From NCBI RefSeq assembly GCF_003852515.1, contig NZ_QAJK01000002.1, positions 1 to 36,845 on the forward strand: 36,845 bases of DNA, given 5' to 3'. A program made the position numbers and the translations under genes. The notes under the pieces were generated by a model. The model saw only the letters and a program-made list of their open reading frames with translations. It did not search any database and was not told the origin of the DNA. This document shows positions 1-8,334 of this stretch, one piece after another (within the stretch, counting starts at the first letter, position 1; the number at the start of each line of letters is the position of its first letter). Source of the stretch: Variovorax sp. KBW07. GTDB taxonomy: Bacteria; Pseudomonadota; Gammaproteobacteria; Burkholderiales; Burkholderiaceae_C.

Positions 1-72
1 CACCGGGTGCTCCCCGCAGCGAAATAAAGGAGGAGCGAAGCGGGGGACATTCGCTGAGGGGACTACCCGGTG
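1..72. repeat. nested inverted-repeat element
   Basis: The first eight bases, CACCGGGT, are the exact reverse complement of ACCCGGTG at 65-72. Inside them TCCCCGC (11-17) can pair with GCGGGGG (40-46). The element could be the end of a dispersed intergenic repeat or a stem-loop at the end of a gene lying outside the window. No coding frame is convincing here. Confidence 0.5.
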
Positions 73-151
73 TCCTGTGCACACGCCGCGGACAAACGTG
101 CCCCGAACAGCAGCGCCAAGAACACAAGCAATCAACGGCGGAGCCGCGCAA

Positions 152-1180
152 ATGAACCTGCTCGCCTCGATGCGCTATCTGGTTGCGCTCAGCGAGCACA
201 AGCACTTCGGCCGTGCGGCGCAGGCCTGCCACATCACGCAGCCGGCTTTGTCGAACGCGTTGCGAGCGCTCGAGACCGAATTCGGCGTCGTGATCGTCAA
301 GCGTTCCCGTGTCTACGTCGGCCTCACGCACGAAGGCGAGCGCGTGCTGGCCACCGCCCAGCGCATGTTGCGCGACAACGAAGTGCTGCTGCAGGAGCTT
401 CGCAGCGAAGAGGGCGATCCGCATGGGCGCCTTCGCATGGCCGCCGTTCCGACCGCCATACCCATGTTGTCGCGCTTTGCCGCGCTGCTGCACCAGCGGC
501 ACCCCGGCATCGTGCCGGCTGTGCTGTCGATGAGCTCGCAGGAACTGGAAACCGGGCTCGAAAGCCTCTCCATCGACCTTGGCCTTGGCTACATCGAGCG
601 CATGCACCTGCCGGGCATCAAGCTCACGGCGTGGCCGCAGAGCATCGAGCATTACTTCCTGCTGCGCCGCGCGCGGACGCGGTCCACCGACACCCTGCGC
701 ATCGGCGAGCCCATCACCTGGGCCGACGCAGGCAGGTTGCCGCTGTGCCTGCTCACGCCCGACATGCACAACCGCGCCATCGTCGACCAGGCGCTGCGCG
801 AAGCCGGTGTGTCGGCGGTGCCGGCCATCGAGACCAACTCCGTGCTTACCCTGGCGCTGGCGGTGAGCGTCGGCACCGTCAGCAGCGTGCTGCCGGGCGG
901 CATGGTCGCGGCCGTGCGCAGCCACCGCGAACTGGAAGCGCTGCCGCTGGTGGCGCCCGAAGTGCGCACGCCCATCGGCTTCATGACGCAGGAAGGCGTG
1001 CGGCATTCGCGCGCGCTCGATGCGGCGGTGGCGTTCCTGCAGACGCCGGAGTGGGGCGAGCAGATCCGCCTGCACAGCGGTGCGCTTGGGGGAACGCTTC
1101 GCGACCCGGAGTCAGAACCTGGGGCGTCCAAAAGGCGCAGACAGGCCGGCCGGCCGCCCGTCGTGCCCAGGCCGACATAG
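152..1180 (+). CDS. LysR-family transcriptional regulator
   Basis: A 342-aa DNA-binding regulator. The N-terminal winged helix-turn-helix (about residues 1-60) has the LysR pattern FGRAAQACHITQPALSNALR followed by LE-FG-V-R. An effector-binding domain of periplasmic-binding-protein type follows from about residue 90. I chose ATG 152 because the HTH starts right behind it and the frame upstream reads as low-complexity sequence. The subgroup resembles regulators found next to soluble NAD-linked formate dehydrogenase (fds) operons; such an operon could lie left of the window, but this is inference from memory of the family. The modE-like gene follows 86 nt downstream on the same strand. Family call is firm; target genes are unknown. 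Confidence 0.9.
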   Translation: MNLLASMRYLVALSEHKHFGRAAQACHITQPALSNALRALETEFGVVIVKRSRVYVGLTHEGERVLATAQRMLRDNEVLLQELRSEEGDPHGRLRMAAVPTAIPMLSRFAALLHQRHPGIVPAVLSMSSQELETGLESLSIDLGLGYIERMHLPGIKLTAWPQSIEHYFLLRRARTRSTDTLRIGEPITWADAGRLPLCLLTPDMHNRAIVDQALREAGVSAVPAIETNSVLTLALAVSVGTVSSVLPGGMVAAVRSHRELEALPLVAPEVRTPIGFMTQEGVRHSRALDAAVAFLQTPEWGEQIRLHSGALGGTLRDPESEPGASKRRRQAGRPPVVPRPT

Positions 1181-1266
1181 CGCGAGACGGGGCGGAGGCG
1201 GACAATGGCCGGCGCGATGGTTTACCCTTCGCGCCAACGCTGTTTCCGCTCTTCACCACCACCGGC

Positions 1267-1614
1267 ATGAAATCCAAAGTCCAGTTCCGCCTTCGCGTCT
1301 ATCGGGACGACACCATTGCCATCGGTCCCGGCAAGATCGCCGTGCTCGAAGCCGTGGCCGAGACCGGCTCGATCTCAGCGGCCGCCCGGCTGCTGGGCAT
1401 GTCGTACCGCCGCGCCTGGATGCTGGTCGACGAAATGAACAAGGCCCTGGCCTCGCCCGCGGTGAACACCGCAGCCGGTGGCTCGCGCGGCGGCGGAACG
1501 GCGCTCACGCCGGTGGGCGAGGAAATCGTCAAGCACTACCGGGCCATCGAGAACGCCGCCAAGCTGGCCACCGCGGCGGACATCCGCGCGCTGACGCGCC
1601 TGCTCGCGCCATGA
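1267..1614 (+). CDS. modE: single-domain ModE-type molybdate regulator (HTH only)
   Basis: A 115-aa protein made only of the ModE/LysR-like winged-helix domain. The pattern IGPGKIAVLEAVAETGSISA, then AARLLGMSYRRAWMLVDEMN, is the hallmark of ModE N-termini. Classical ModE (about 260 aa) carries two C-terminal molybdate-binding (MOP) domains; these are absent, so direct molybdate sensing is doubtful. The ATG at 1267 has no clear ribosome binding site. Its TGA overlaps the ATG of the next gene (ATGA at 1611-1614), indicating translational coupling. The modBAC transporter 1.5 kb downstream is the natural target. An alternative is a regulator acting with a separate molybdate-binding protein encoded elsewhere. 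Confidence 0.85.
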   Translation: MKSKVQFRLRVYRDDTIAIGPGKIAVLEAVAETGSISAAARLLGMSYRRAWMLVDEMNKALASPAVNTAAGGSRGGGTALTPVGEEIVKHYRAIENAAKLATAADIRALTRLLAP

Positions 1615-2141
1615 CCACTGCCTCTTCTTCGTCTTCTTCTGCTGCTTCTCCTGTTGCCGCGGACCCGGTCGTCTGCCGCCCCGTCGGCATCGTGCGCAGC
1701 CGCTTCACCGAAGCCACCGGCATGCCGATCCAGACCGCCGGCGCGCCCGAAGAAACGGGCCGGCTCGACGTGTTTCCCGAGTTCGCGCCGGGCCTGCGCG
1801 ATATCGAAGGCTTCGACTACCTGATTCTCGTCACCCACCTGCACCAGTGCGCGCACGAGCGGCTCGAGGTGGTGCCGTTTCTTGACAACGCTTCGCACGG
1901 CGTCTTTGCCACGCGGGCGCCCGCGCGGCCGAACCGGCTGGGCCTGTCGATCGTGAAGCTCACGGCGGTCGAAGGCACGACGCTGCACTTCAGCGGCAAC
2001 GACATGATGGACGGCACGCCCGTGCTCGACATCAAGCCCTATGTGCCGCGCTTCGACGTGCGCGAGACCGGGCGCGTGGGCTGGTTCGGTGCGAAGCTCG
2101 ATCAGCTGCCGGGCATCCGCTCCGACGACCGGATGGGCTGA
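1611..2141 (+). CDS. tsaA: TsaA/TrmO-like protein (tRNA N6-methyl-t6A methyltransferase family)
   Basis: A 176-aa protein of the TsaA-like beta-barrel family. After a Ser/Ala-rich leader (residues 1-20) come the family blocks PVGIVRSRF, the segment around GLRDIEGFDYLILVTHLH, the strong signature ATRAPARPNRLGLSIVKL, and LDIKPYVPRFD. In E. coli TrmO the same barrel uses SAM to N6-methylate t6A37 of tRNA-Thr, with an extra C-terminal domain (235 aa total). This protein is shorter, lacking most of that domain. It is coupled to the ModE-like gene by ATGA; stand-alone TsaA domains next to molybdenum genes may have another role. The last 40 bp overlap the convergent nitroreductase gene. Confidence 0.8.
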   Translation: MTTASSSSSSAASPVAADPVVCRPVGIVRSRFTEATGMPIQTAGAPEETGRLDVFPEFAPGLRDIEGFDYLILVTHLHQCAHERLEVVPFLDNASHGVFATRAPARPNRLGLSIVKLTAVEGTTLHFSGNDMMDGTPVLDIKPYVPRFDVRETGRVGWFGAKLDQLPGIRSDDRMG

Positions 2142-2770
2142 CCGGGCCGACCGGGCTGGCTCGGCGGGTCTTCCGGTGAAGGCGGTAGGGCGTCTCCTTG
2201 CCAGCACGACCACACGCTTTGCGACAGCGTTTCGCGTGCCTGCGGCGGCGCTTCCTGGATGGTGCCCATGCTGATGAAGCCCGCGAGGTATTCGCCGGGC
2301 AGCACGCCGAGCTGGCGCGCCAGCGTCTCGTCGTAGCAGCGCTCGCCGCTCAGCACGATAGCGCCGTAGCCCAGCTGGTGCGCCGCGCTCAATATGTTGC
2401 CCAGCGCCGCGCCGGCGCTCAGCCACTGTTCGCGCGCCGGCACCTTGCTGCGCTCGCGCGGCGACACCACGAAACCCAGCAGCAGCGGCGCGCGCGTGGC
2501 GTGTTCGCGCGAACGTTTCAGGTCCGTCGGGCTGGCCAGCGGATCGCGCCGCAGTTTTTCCTGCTCGAAGCACCAGGCCAGCGCCTCGCGGTTCCGCGGG
2601 CGAAACTCGATCACGCGCCAGGGATGCAGGCCGCCATGGTCGGGCGCGCGCAGGCCGGCCTGCAGAATTGCGTCGAGTTCGTCGGTATTGGGGGCGGGTT
2701 GCTGCAGCCGGCGCGGCGACACCGAGCGCCGCGTCAGCAGGACTTCAAGGATGCGTTCCGCACCCGTCAT
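2102..2770 (-). CDS. nitroreductase family protein (YdjA-like)
   Basis: A 222-aa FMN-dependent NAD(P)H nitroreductase-fold protein. The N-terminal LLTRRSVSPRRLQQPAP and the segment AGLRAPDHGGLHPWRVIEF match the RRS and AP-xxxxxPW motifs of small nitroreductases such as YdjA. SAGAALGNILSAAHQLGYGA is the conserved central helix. The usual length of YdjA-type proteins is about 180-200 aa; the extra length is a Pro/Ser-rich C-terminus that overlaps the convergent tsaA-like gene. ATG 2782 is an alternative start, with GGGAG 11 nt ahead. It follows the small gene ending at 2788 closely and is probably cotranscribed. The substrate cannot be told from sequence. Confidence 0.8.
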   Translation of the reverse strand: MTGAERILEVLLTRRSVSPRRLQQPAPNTDELDAILQAGLRAPDHGGLHPWRVIEFRPRNREALAWCFEQEKLRRDPLASPTDLKRSREHATRAPLLLGFVVSPRERSKVPAREQWLSAGAALGNILSAAHQLGYGAIVLSGERCYDETLARQLGVLPGEYLAGFISMGTIQEAPPQARETLSQSVWSCWQGDALPPSPEDPPSQPGRPGQPIRSSERMPGS

Positions 2771-2787
2771 TTGCCGCCACATGCGCG

Positions 2788-3036
2788 TCACTGCTCCCTG
2801 CTGTCGGGGCCGTCGATGCACACCGCCTGGCGGCGCAGCACTTCGCCGATGTCGTTGGCGTCGGTCCGCGCCACGAAGAACGACTGGCTTTCGCCGCCGG
2901 GGGCGGTGATGGAAATGACGAAGCCCTCGGCATCCATGGCCTGTTCGATGCGCCACTCCTGCACCTGCGTCGCATGGCGAAGCTCCGGCCTGCCGGAGAT
3001 CGAGCGAACAACGGTGTCGTGGGCGGAGGGGCGCAT
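2788..3036 (-). CDS. small hypothetical protein
   Basis: An 82-aa ORF directly upstream of the nitroreductase gene on the same strand, divergent from modB. Residues about 25-75 read as a compact alpha/beta domain (VQEWRIEQAMDAEGFVISIT, then ESQSFFVARTDANDIGEVLR). No family is recognised. ATG 3036 is the first plausible start after the intergenic region. Coding character is supported by the codon usage of the neighbours and by the tight spacing to the next gene. Function is unknown. Confidence 0.6.
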   Translation of the reverse strand: MRPSAHDTVVRSISGRPELRHATQVQEWRIEQAMDAEGFVISITAPGGESQSFFVARTDANDIGEVLRRQAVCIDGPDSREQ

Positions 3037-3048
3037 GGGGTTGGCTAA

Positions 3049-3072
3049 CGCTGTATCCCTCAGTATATGAAG
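3049..3072. promoter_or_regulatory. possible ModE-type operator before modB
   Basis: In the 103-bp gap between the divergent small gene and modB, the sequence CGCTGTAT, six bases, GTATATG, then AAG resembles a degenerate ModE box (two inverted CG-n-TATATA halves). It is the only AT-rich stretch in the gap. The match is imperfect, and the call rests mainly on the modE-like gene nearby. Confidence 0.35.
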
Positions 3073-3139
3073 ACTGATGGGTTTGCGCACCCCCGTGAGA
3101 ACCTTAGGGCTCACCGTGTAACAATCCCGCCGTATTTTC

Positions 3140-3823
3140 ATGAACACGACGAACTCGCTCATCGCATCGACCGACTGGTTTCCGCTGGTCCTGTCGCTCA
3201 AGGTTGCCGCCGTGGCGACCGTGCTGGCGCTGGTCGTGGGCGTGGCGCTGGGCTGGGTGTTCGCGCGCAAGCGTTTCTTCGGCCGCAGCGTGCTCGAAGC
3301 CGTGTTCATGCTGCCGCTGGTGCTGCCGCCCACGGTCATCGGCTACGCCATCCTGGTGGCGGCCGGGCGCCGCAGCCCGCTGGGCGCATGGCTGCGCGAG
3401 CACCTCGACTACACCATCATCTTCAGCTGGCACGGCGCCGTGGTGGCTTCGGCCGTGGTGGCGCTGCCGCTGGTGCTCAAGTCGGCCAGTGCGGCGTTCT
3501 CGAATGTCGACCGCTCGCTCGAAGCCGCGGCCAGCACGTTGCGGCAGTCGCCGTTCTCGGTGTTCCTGCGCGTCACCTTGCCGCTGGCCTGGCCCGGCAT
3601 CCTGGCCGGCACGCTGCTCGCGTTCGCGCGGGCCATGGGCGAGTTCGGCGCCTCGCTGATGGTGGCGGGCTCCATTCCCAAGCAGACCCAGACCCTGTCG
3701 ATGGCCATCTACGACGCGGTGCAGGCCGGCCACGACGACCTCGCGCTGCTGCTGGTCATCGTGACTTCGGTGCTGTCGATCACCGTGCTGGTGTTGTCGA
3801 ACCGTTTCTTCTCGCTTCGCTGA
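3140..3823 (+). CDS. modB: molybdate ABC transporter permease
   Basis: A 227-aa inner-membrane permease of the molybdate/tungstate importer, with about five hydrophobic helices. The conserved EAA loop for contact with the ATPase is LEAAASTLRQSPFSVFLRVTLPLAWPGI (about residues 129-156, EAA...G...I-LP pattern), followed by the ModB-typical GTLLAFARAMGEFGASLMVAG. N-terminal LPLVLPPTVIGYAIL is also ModB-like. Length matches E. coli ModB (229 aa). It stands first in the operon, 24 bp ahead of modA, unlike the usual modA-modB-modC order. Confidence 0.95.
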   Translation: MNTTNSLIASTDWFPLVLSLKVAAVATVLALVVGVALGWVFARKRFFGRSVLEAVFMLPLVLPPTVIGYAILVAAGRRSPLGAWLREHLDYTIIFSWHGAVVASAVVALPLVLKSASAAFSNVDRSLEAAASTLRQSPFSVFLRVTLPLAWPGILAGTLLAFARAMGEFGASLMVAGSIPKQTQTLSMAIYDAVQAGHDDLALLLVIVTSVLSITVLVLSNRFFSLR

Positions 3824-3847
3824 TTTCATTCTTATAAGGAGTTGCAC

Positions 3848-4593
3848 ATGCGTCCGTTCCGTCTCTTGTCCCTCGTCGTTGCCCTGGCCCTGCCGCTGGC
3901 AGCGAGCGCGCAGCAGATCACCGTGTCCGCGGCGGCCAGCCTGACCGATGCGTTCAAGGAAATCGGCCCCAAGTTCGAGGCCGCCAAGTCGGGTGCCACG
4001 GTGCGCTTCAACTTCGCCGCCTCGGGCGTGCTGCTGCAGCAGATCGGGCAGGGCGCGCCGGTCGACGTGTTCGCCAGTGCCGACCAGGAAACCATGAACC
4101 GCGGCGCCGAGCAGAAGCTGGTCGACACCGCCACGCGCAAGGACTTCGTCACCAACAGCCTGGTGCTGATCGAGCCCTCGAAAGATGCCGTCGGCGTGAA
4201 GACGCTGCAGGACTTGGGCGGCGCCGGCGTCAAGAAAATTGCCATCGGCAAGATCGCCACCGTGCCGGTCGGCCGCTACACCAAGCAGGTGCTCGATGGC
4301 GCCAACCTCTGGACTGCGCTCGAGCCCAAGTTCGTGCAGGCCGACAGCGTGCGGCAGGTGCTCGACTACGTGAGCCGTGGCGAGGTCGAGGCCGGCTTCG
4401 TCTACCGCACCGACGCGGCCGTGGCCGGCGACAAGGTGAAGATCGCGTTCACCCCCACCGGCCACACGCCCGTGACCTACCCCATCGCCGTGGTGGCCGA
4501 CAGCAAGCAGAAGGCGCTGGCCGGCGACTTCATTTCGTTCCTGTCGACGCCCGCCGCGCAGGAAGTGCTCACCCGCTACGGTTTCGGCAAGCC

Positions 4594-4597
<4 letters not shown>
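3848..4597 (+). CDS. modA: molybdate ABC transporter substrate-binding protein
   Basis: A 249-aa periplasmic molybdate/tungstate-binding protein. Signal peptide MRPFRLLSLVVALALPLAASA ends in a type I site before QQITV. The mature start ITVSAAASLTDAFKEIG carries the serine-rich oxyanion-binding loop. FNFAASGVLLQQIGQGAPVD and the SADQETM segment are the further ModA signatures, and VTYPIAVVADS lies near the C-terminus. AAGGAG sits 7-8 nt ahead of ATG 3848, a strong ribosome binding site. The TGA overlaps the modC ATG (ATGA, 4594-4597). Confidence 0.96.
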
Positions 4598-5382
<785 letters not shown>

Positions 5383-5389
5383 CGGCTTT

Positions 5390-5409
5390 TGTATCGCATA
5401 GGCGATACA
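5390..5409. promoter_or_regulatory. perfect inverted repeat, probable autoregulatory operator
   Basis: TGTATCGC (5390-5397), spacer ATAG, GCGATACA (5402-5409): an exact 8-bp dyad that ends 8 bp ahead of the ATG of the small antitoxin-like gene. Its position on the likely promoter or leader fits an antitoxin-type autorepressor site. It could also act on the operon behind it. Confidence 0.65.
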
Positions 5410-5417
5410 GTTTGGCG

Positions 5418-5606
5418 ATGAAAATTGCCACCATCCCCTCCGTGCGCGTCGAGCCCGAATTCGTGGCGCGTGGCCTGGCATCTTTGGCTGATGCGCGCCG
5501 TAGCGGCGAGTACGTCGATGCAGGCGAAATGGTGCATCGCCTCAAGGCCAGACTCGAATCGGCGAAGGCCGTCAGGGCGACGGACGCGCCTTCATTTCCA
5601 TTTTGA
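5418..5606 (+). pseudogene. YlcI/YnfO-type antitoxin-like gene, internally shortened
   Basis: A 62-aa ORF. Its first 14 residues (MKIATIPSVRVEPE) look like the N-terminal strand of YlcI/YnfO or ParD-like ribbon-helix-helix antitoxins. Residues 15-50 (FVARGLASLADARRSGEYVD, AGEMVHRLKARL) match the C-terminal half of the same family, which in full members is preceded by about 35 more residues of ribbon-helix-helix sequence. The two parts are fused in frame, so the gene seems to have lost its middle. No ParE-type toxin gene follows; the oxidoreductase starts 58 bp on. It is either a relic or a minimal DNA-binding protein. The family comparison is from memory. Confidence 0.55.
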
Positions 5607-5664
5607 ATCGCGGCATGTGCCAATCCAATTTGACGCCGGCCGCCCACAGGCGAACACTGCCGCC

Positions 5665-8016
5665 ATGAGCGAGCAGAAGATCGAGTTTTACAAGGGCCCC
5701 GCCGGCGGCTGGGGCGCGCTGCGCAGCGTTACCCATGCGCTGCTGCGGCAGGACATTCCCATCAAGGGCGCGAAAACGCTGCTCTCGGCCAACCAGCCCG
5801 ACGGCTTCGACTGCCCCGGCTGCGCCTGGCCCGACCGCAACCATGCGTCGACCTTCGAGTTCTGCGAGAACGGCGTCAAGGCCGTGGCCGCCGAGGCCAC
5901 CGCGCGCCGCGCCGGGCCCGAGCTGTTCGCCAGGCACACGGTGGCCGAGCTGGCCGCGCAAAGCGATTTCTGGCTCGAAGACCAGGGCCGGCTCACGCAT
6001 CCGATGGTCTACGACGCGGCCAGCGACAAGTACGTGCCCATCGAATGGGACGACGCCTTTGCGCTCGTCGCGCGCCACCTGAACGCGCTGCCCGATGCGA
6101 ACCAGGCCATGTTCTACACCTCGGGCCGTGCGAGCAACGAAGCCGCCTTTCTGTACCAGCTGTTCGTGCGCGAGTACGGCACCAACAATTTTCCCGACTG
6201 CTCGAACATGTGCCACGAGCCCAGTGGCAGTGGCATGCGCCCGCAGATCGGCGTGGGCAAGGGCACGGTCACGCTGGAAGATTTCGAGAAGGCCGACGCC
6301 ATCTTCATCTTCGGCCAGAACCCCGGCACCAACCATCCGCGCATGCTCGGCGAGCTGCGCGCGGCATCGAAGCGCGGCGCGCGCATCGTGAGCTTCAACC
6401 CGCTGCGCGAGCGCGGGCTGGAGCGCTTTGCCGATCCGCAGGACAAGCTGGAGATGGCGACGATGGGCTCCACGCCCATCAGCACGCACTACTTCCAGCT
6501 GCGCGTGGGCGGCGACTTCTCTGCCGTCAAGGGCATGATGAAGCACGTCATCGAGCGCGAAGACGCGGCCGTGGCGCGCGGCGAGGCCTCGGTGCTCGAC
6601 CACGCCTTCATCGCCACGCACACCACCGGTTTCGAAACGCTGGCCGACGATTTGCGCGCCGAGTCGTGGGACGTGCTGGTGCAGGAGTCGGGCCTTGCGC
6701 GGGAGCAGATCCGCGCCGCGGCCGAGGTGTACCTGGGCGCCAGGAACGTCATCGCCTGCTGGGGCATGGGCATCACGCAGCACCAGCATTCGGTGGCGAC
6801 CATCCAGATGATCTTGAACTGGCTCATGCTGTGCGGCCACATGGGCCGCGAAGGCGCGGGCGCCTGCCCGGTGCGTGGCCACAGCAACGTGCAGGGCGAC
6901 CGCACCATGGGCATCTGGGAGAAGCCGCCGGTGGCGCTGCTCGACCGGCTGCAGAAGGTGTTCGGCTTTGAGCCGCCGCGCAAGAACGGCGTGGACACGG
7001 TCGAGGCCATCCAGCTGATGCTCGACGGCAAGGGCAAGGTGTTCTTTGCGCTCGGCGGCAACTTCGCGGCCGCCACGCCCGACACCTACCAGACCTGGAA
7101 AGGCCTGCGGCAGTGCGACCTGACGGTGCACGTGACCACCAAGCTCAACCGCAGCCACATCGTGCACGGGCGCGAGGCGCTCATTCTTCCGTGCCTGGGC
7201 CGCACCGAGATCGACATGCAGGCCGGCGGCCCGCAGGGCGTGACGGTGGAAGACTCGATGAGCATGGTCCACATCTCGATGGGCATCAACCCGCCCGCGT
7301 CGGAGTTGCTGCTGTCCGAGCCGGCCATCGTGGCGCGGCTCGCGGCCGCCACCATCGGCGCGCGCAGCAACACGCCGTGGCTGTGGCTGGTCGAGGACTA
7401 CGCGCGCATCCGCGACAAGATCGAAGCCGTGTTCGACGACTTCAAGGACTTCAACGTTCGCGTGGCGCACCCGGGCGGCTTTCGCCTGCGCAACACGGCG
7501 AGCGAGCGCGTGTGGGCCACGGCATCGAAGAAGGCCGTGTTCTTCACGCATGCCGTGCCGCTGGACACCCATTCGCACCGTGCCCGCGCGCGCTTCGCGA
7601 AGAAGGGCGACACCATCGTCTTCACGCTGCTCACCACGCGTTCGCACGACCAGTACAACACCACCATCTACGGCATGGACGACCGCTACCGCGGCGTGTT
7701 CGGCCAGCGCCGCGTGGTGTTCATCCACAAGGAAGACATCCGCGCGCTGGGCATGAAGGACGGCGACTGGGTCGACATCCAGACCGTGTGGAGCGATGGC
7801 CAGGAACGCCGTGCCGACCGCTTCAAGCTGGTGGCCTACGACATCCCTCGCGGCAACCTCGCGGCCTACTACCCCGAGACCAATCCGCTGGTGCCGCTGT
7901 CGTCGGTGGCCGAGAACGCGGGCACGCCGACGTCCAAGTCCATTCCCGTGGTGCTGTCGCTGCATGTGGCGCCGGTGGCCGATGCGCCGGTGGACGCCGA
8001 CGCCGTGGCGGCATGA
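5665..8016 (+). CDS. FdhF/YdeP-family molybdopterin oxidoreductase
   Basis: A 783-aa cytoplasmic bis-MGD enzyme of the formate-dehydrogenase-like YdeP group; no Tat or Sec signal is present. ATG 5665 begins the family's N-terminus (MSEQKIEFYKGPAGGWGALR). Cysteines occur in GFDCPGCAWPD and FCENG. Cys183 in SNMCHEPSG aligns with the Sec/Cys-His motif of formate dehydrogenases and is the likely Mo ligand. GQNPGTNHPRML and VRGHSNVQGDRTMG are cofactor-binding loops, and the C-terminal barrel carries TTRSHDQYNTTIYG. Formate as substrate is not proven; YdeP itself is linked to acid resistance. It is followed by an overlapping small gene and fdhD, which supports a need for FdhD-type sulfuration. Confidence 0.9.
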   Translation: MSEQKIEFYKGPAGGWGALRSVTHALLRQDIPIKGAKTLLSANQPDGFDCPGCAWPDRNHASTFEFCENGVKAVAAEATARRAGPELFARHTVAELAAQSDFWLEDQGRLTHPMVYDAASDKYVPIEWDDAFALVARHLNALPDANQAMFYTSGRASNEAAFLYQLFVREYGTNNFPDCSNMCHEPSGSGMRPQIGVGKGTVTLEDFEKADAIFIFGQNPGTNHPRMLGELRAASKRGARIVSFNPLRERGLERFADPQDKLEMATMGSTPISTHYFQLRVGGDFSAVKGMMKHVIEREDAAVARGEASVLDHAFIATHTTGFETLADDLRAESWDVLVQESGLAREQIRAAAEVYLGARNVIACWGMGITQHQHSVATIQMILNWLMLCGHMGREGAGACPVRGHSNVQGDRTMGIWEKPPVALLDRLQKVFGFEPPRKNGVDTVEAIQLMLDGKGKVFFALGGNFAAATPDTYQTWKGLRQCDLTVHVTTKLNRSHIVHGREALILPCLGRTEIDMQAGGPQGVTVEDSMSMVHISMGINPPASELLLSEPAIVARLAAATIGARSNTPWLWLVEDYARIRDKIEAVFDDFKDFNVRVAHPGGFRLRNTASERVWATASKKAVFFTHAVPLDTHSHRARARFAKKGDTIVFTLLTTRSHDQYNTTIYGMDDRYRGVFGQRRVVFIHKEDIRALGMKDGDWVDIQTVWSDGQERRADRFKLVAYDIPRGNLAAYYPETNPLVPLSSVAENAGTPTSKSIPVVLSLHVAPVADAPVDADAVAA

Positions 8017-8303
8017 CCTCGGCCTCCTTCGACGCGGACTCGTTTTCGGCGGCCATCCTGCGCGCGCTGGCCGAAGCGCCGGGCGATGGCGGCATGTCGT
8101 TGCCGCGCCTGGGCAAGCGGCTCGGGCAGGGCGCCAGCGTGGTGATGCGCCAGCTCACGCTGATGGGCGATGCCGCCATTGGTGGCGTGCGCGGCCCCGG
8201 CTGGGTGCGCGTGGTGCAGCTGGACGACCGCTGGGTGGCGCATCTCACCGACGCGGGGCGCGAGATTGCCTCGACCCTGCCCGCTGACGAAAACGCCCGC
8301 TGA
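8013..8303 (+). CDS. small winged-helix-like protein between fdhF-like gene and fdhD
   Basis: A 96-aa protein whose ATG overlaps the stop of the oxidoreductase gene (ATGA, 8013-8016). The middle reads as a winged helix: LPRLGKRLGQGASVVMRQLTLMG (helix-turn-helix), IGGVRGPGWVRV (wing), then a strand VAHLTDAGREIA typical of MarR/ArsR-like folds. It has no metal-binding cysteines. Its fixed place between an FdhF-like enzyme and FdhD suggests an accessory or regulatory role for that enzyme. The fold assignment is by eye. Confidence 0.75.
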   Translation: MTSASFDADSFSAAILRALAEAPGDGGMSLPRLGKRLGQGASVVMRQLTLMGDAAIGGVRGPGWVRVVQLDDRWVAHLTDAGREIASTLPADENAR

Positions 8304-8334
8304 GCGGAGAATGGCCCGGCCAAGCGGAGCCACC

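Noticed and set aside
5572-7965. 797-codon minus-strand frame opposite the YdeP-type gene
   Set aside because: Antisense shadow; it is rich in Ala, Arg, His and Val without any conserved block.
5418-8016. Toxin-antitoxin pair starting at 5418
   Set aside because: No toxin-like gene follows the antitoxin-like remnant; the next gene is a molybdoenzyme.
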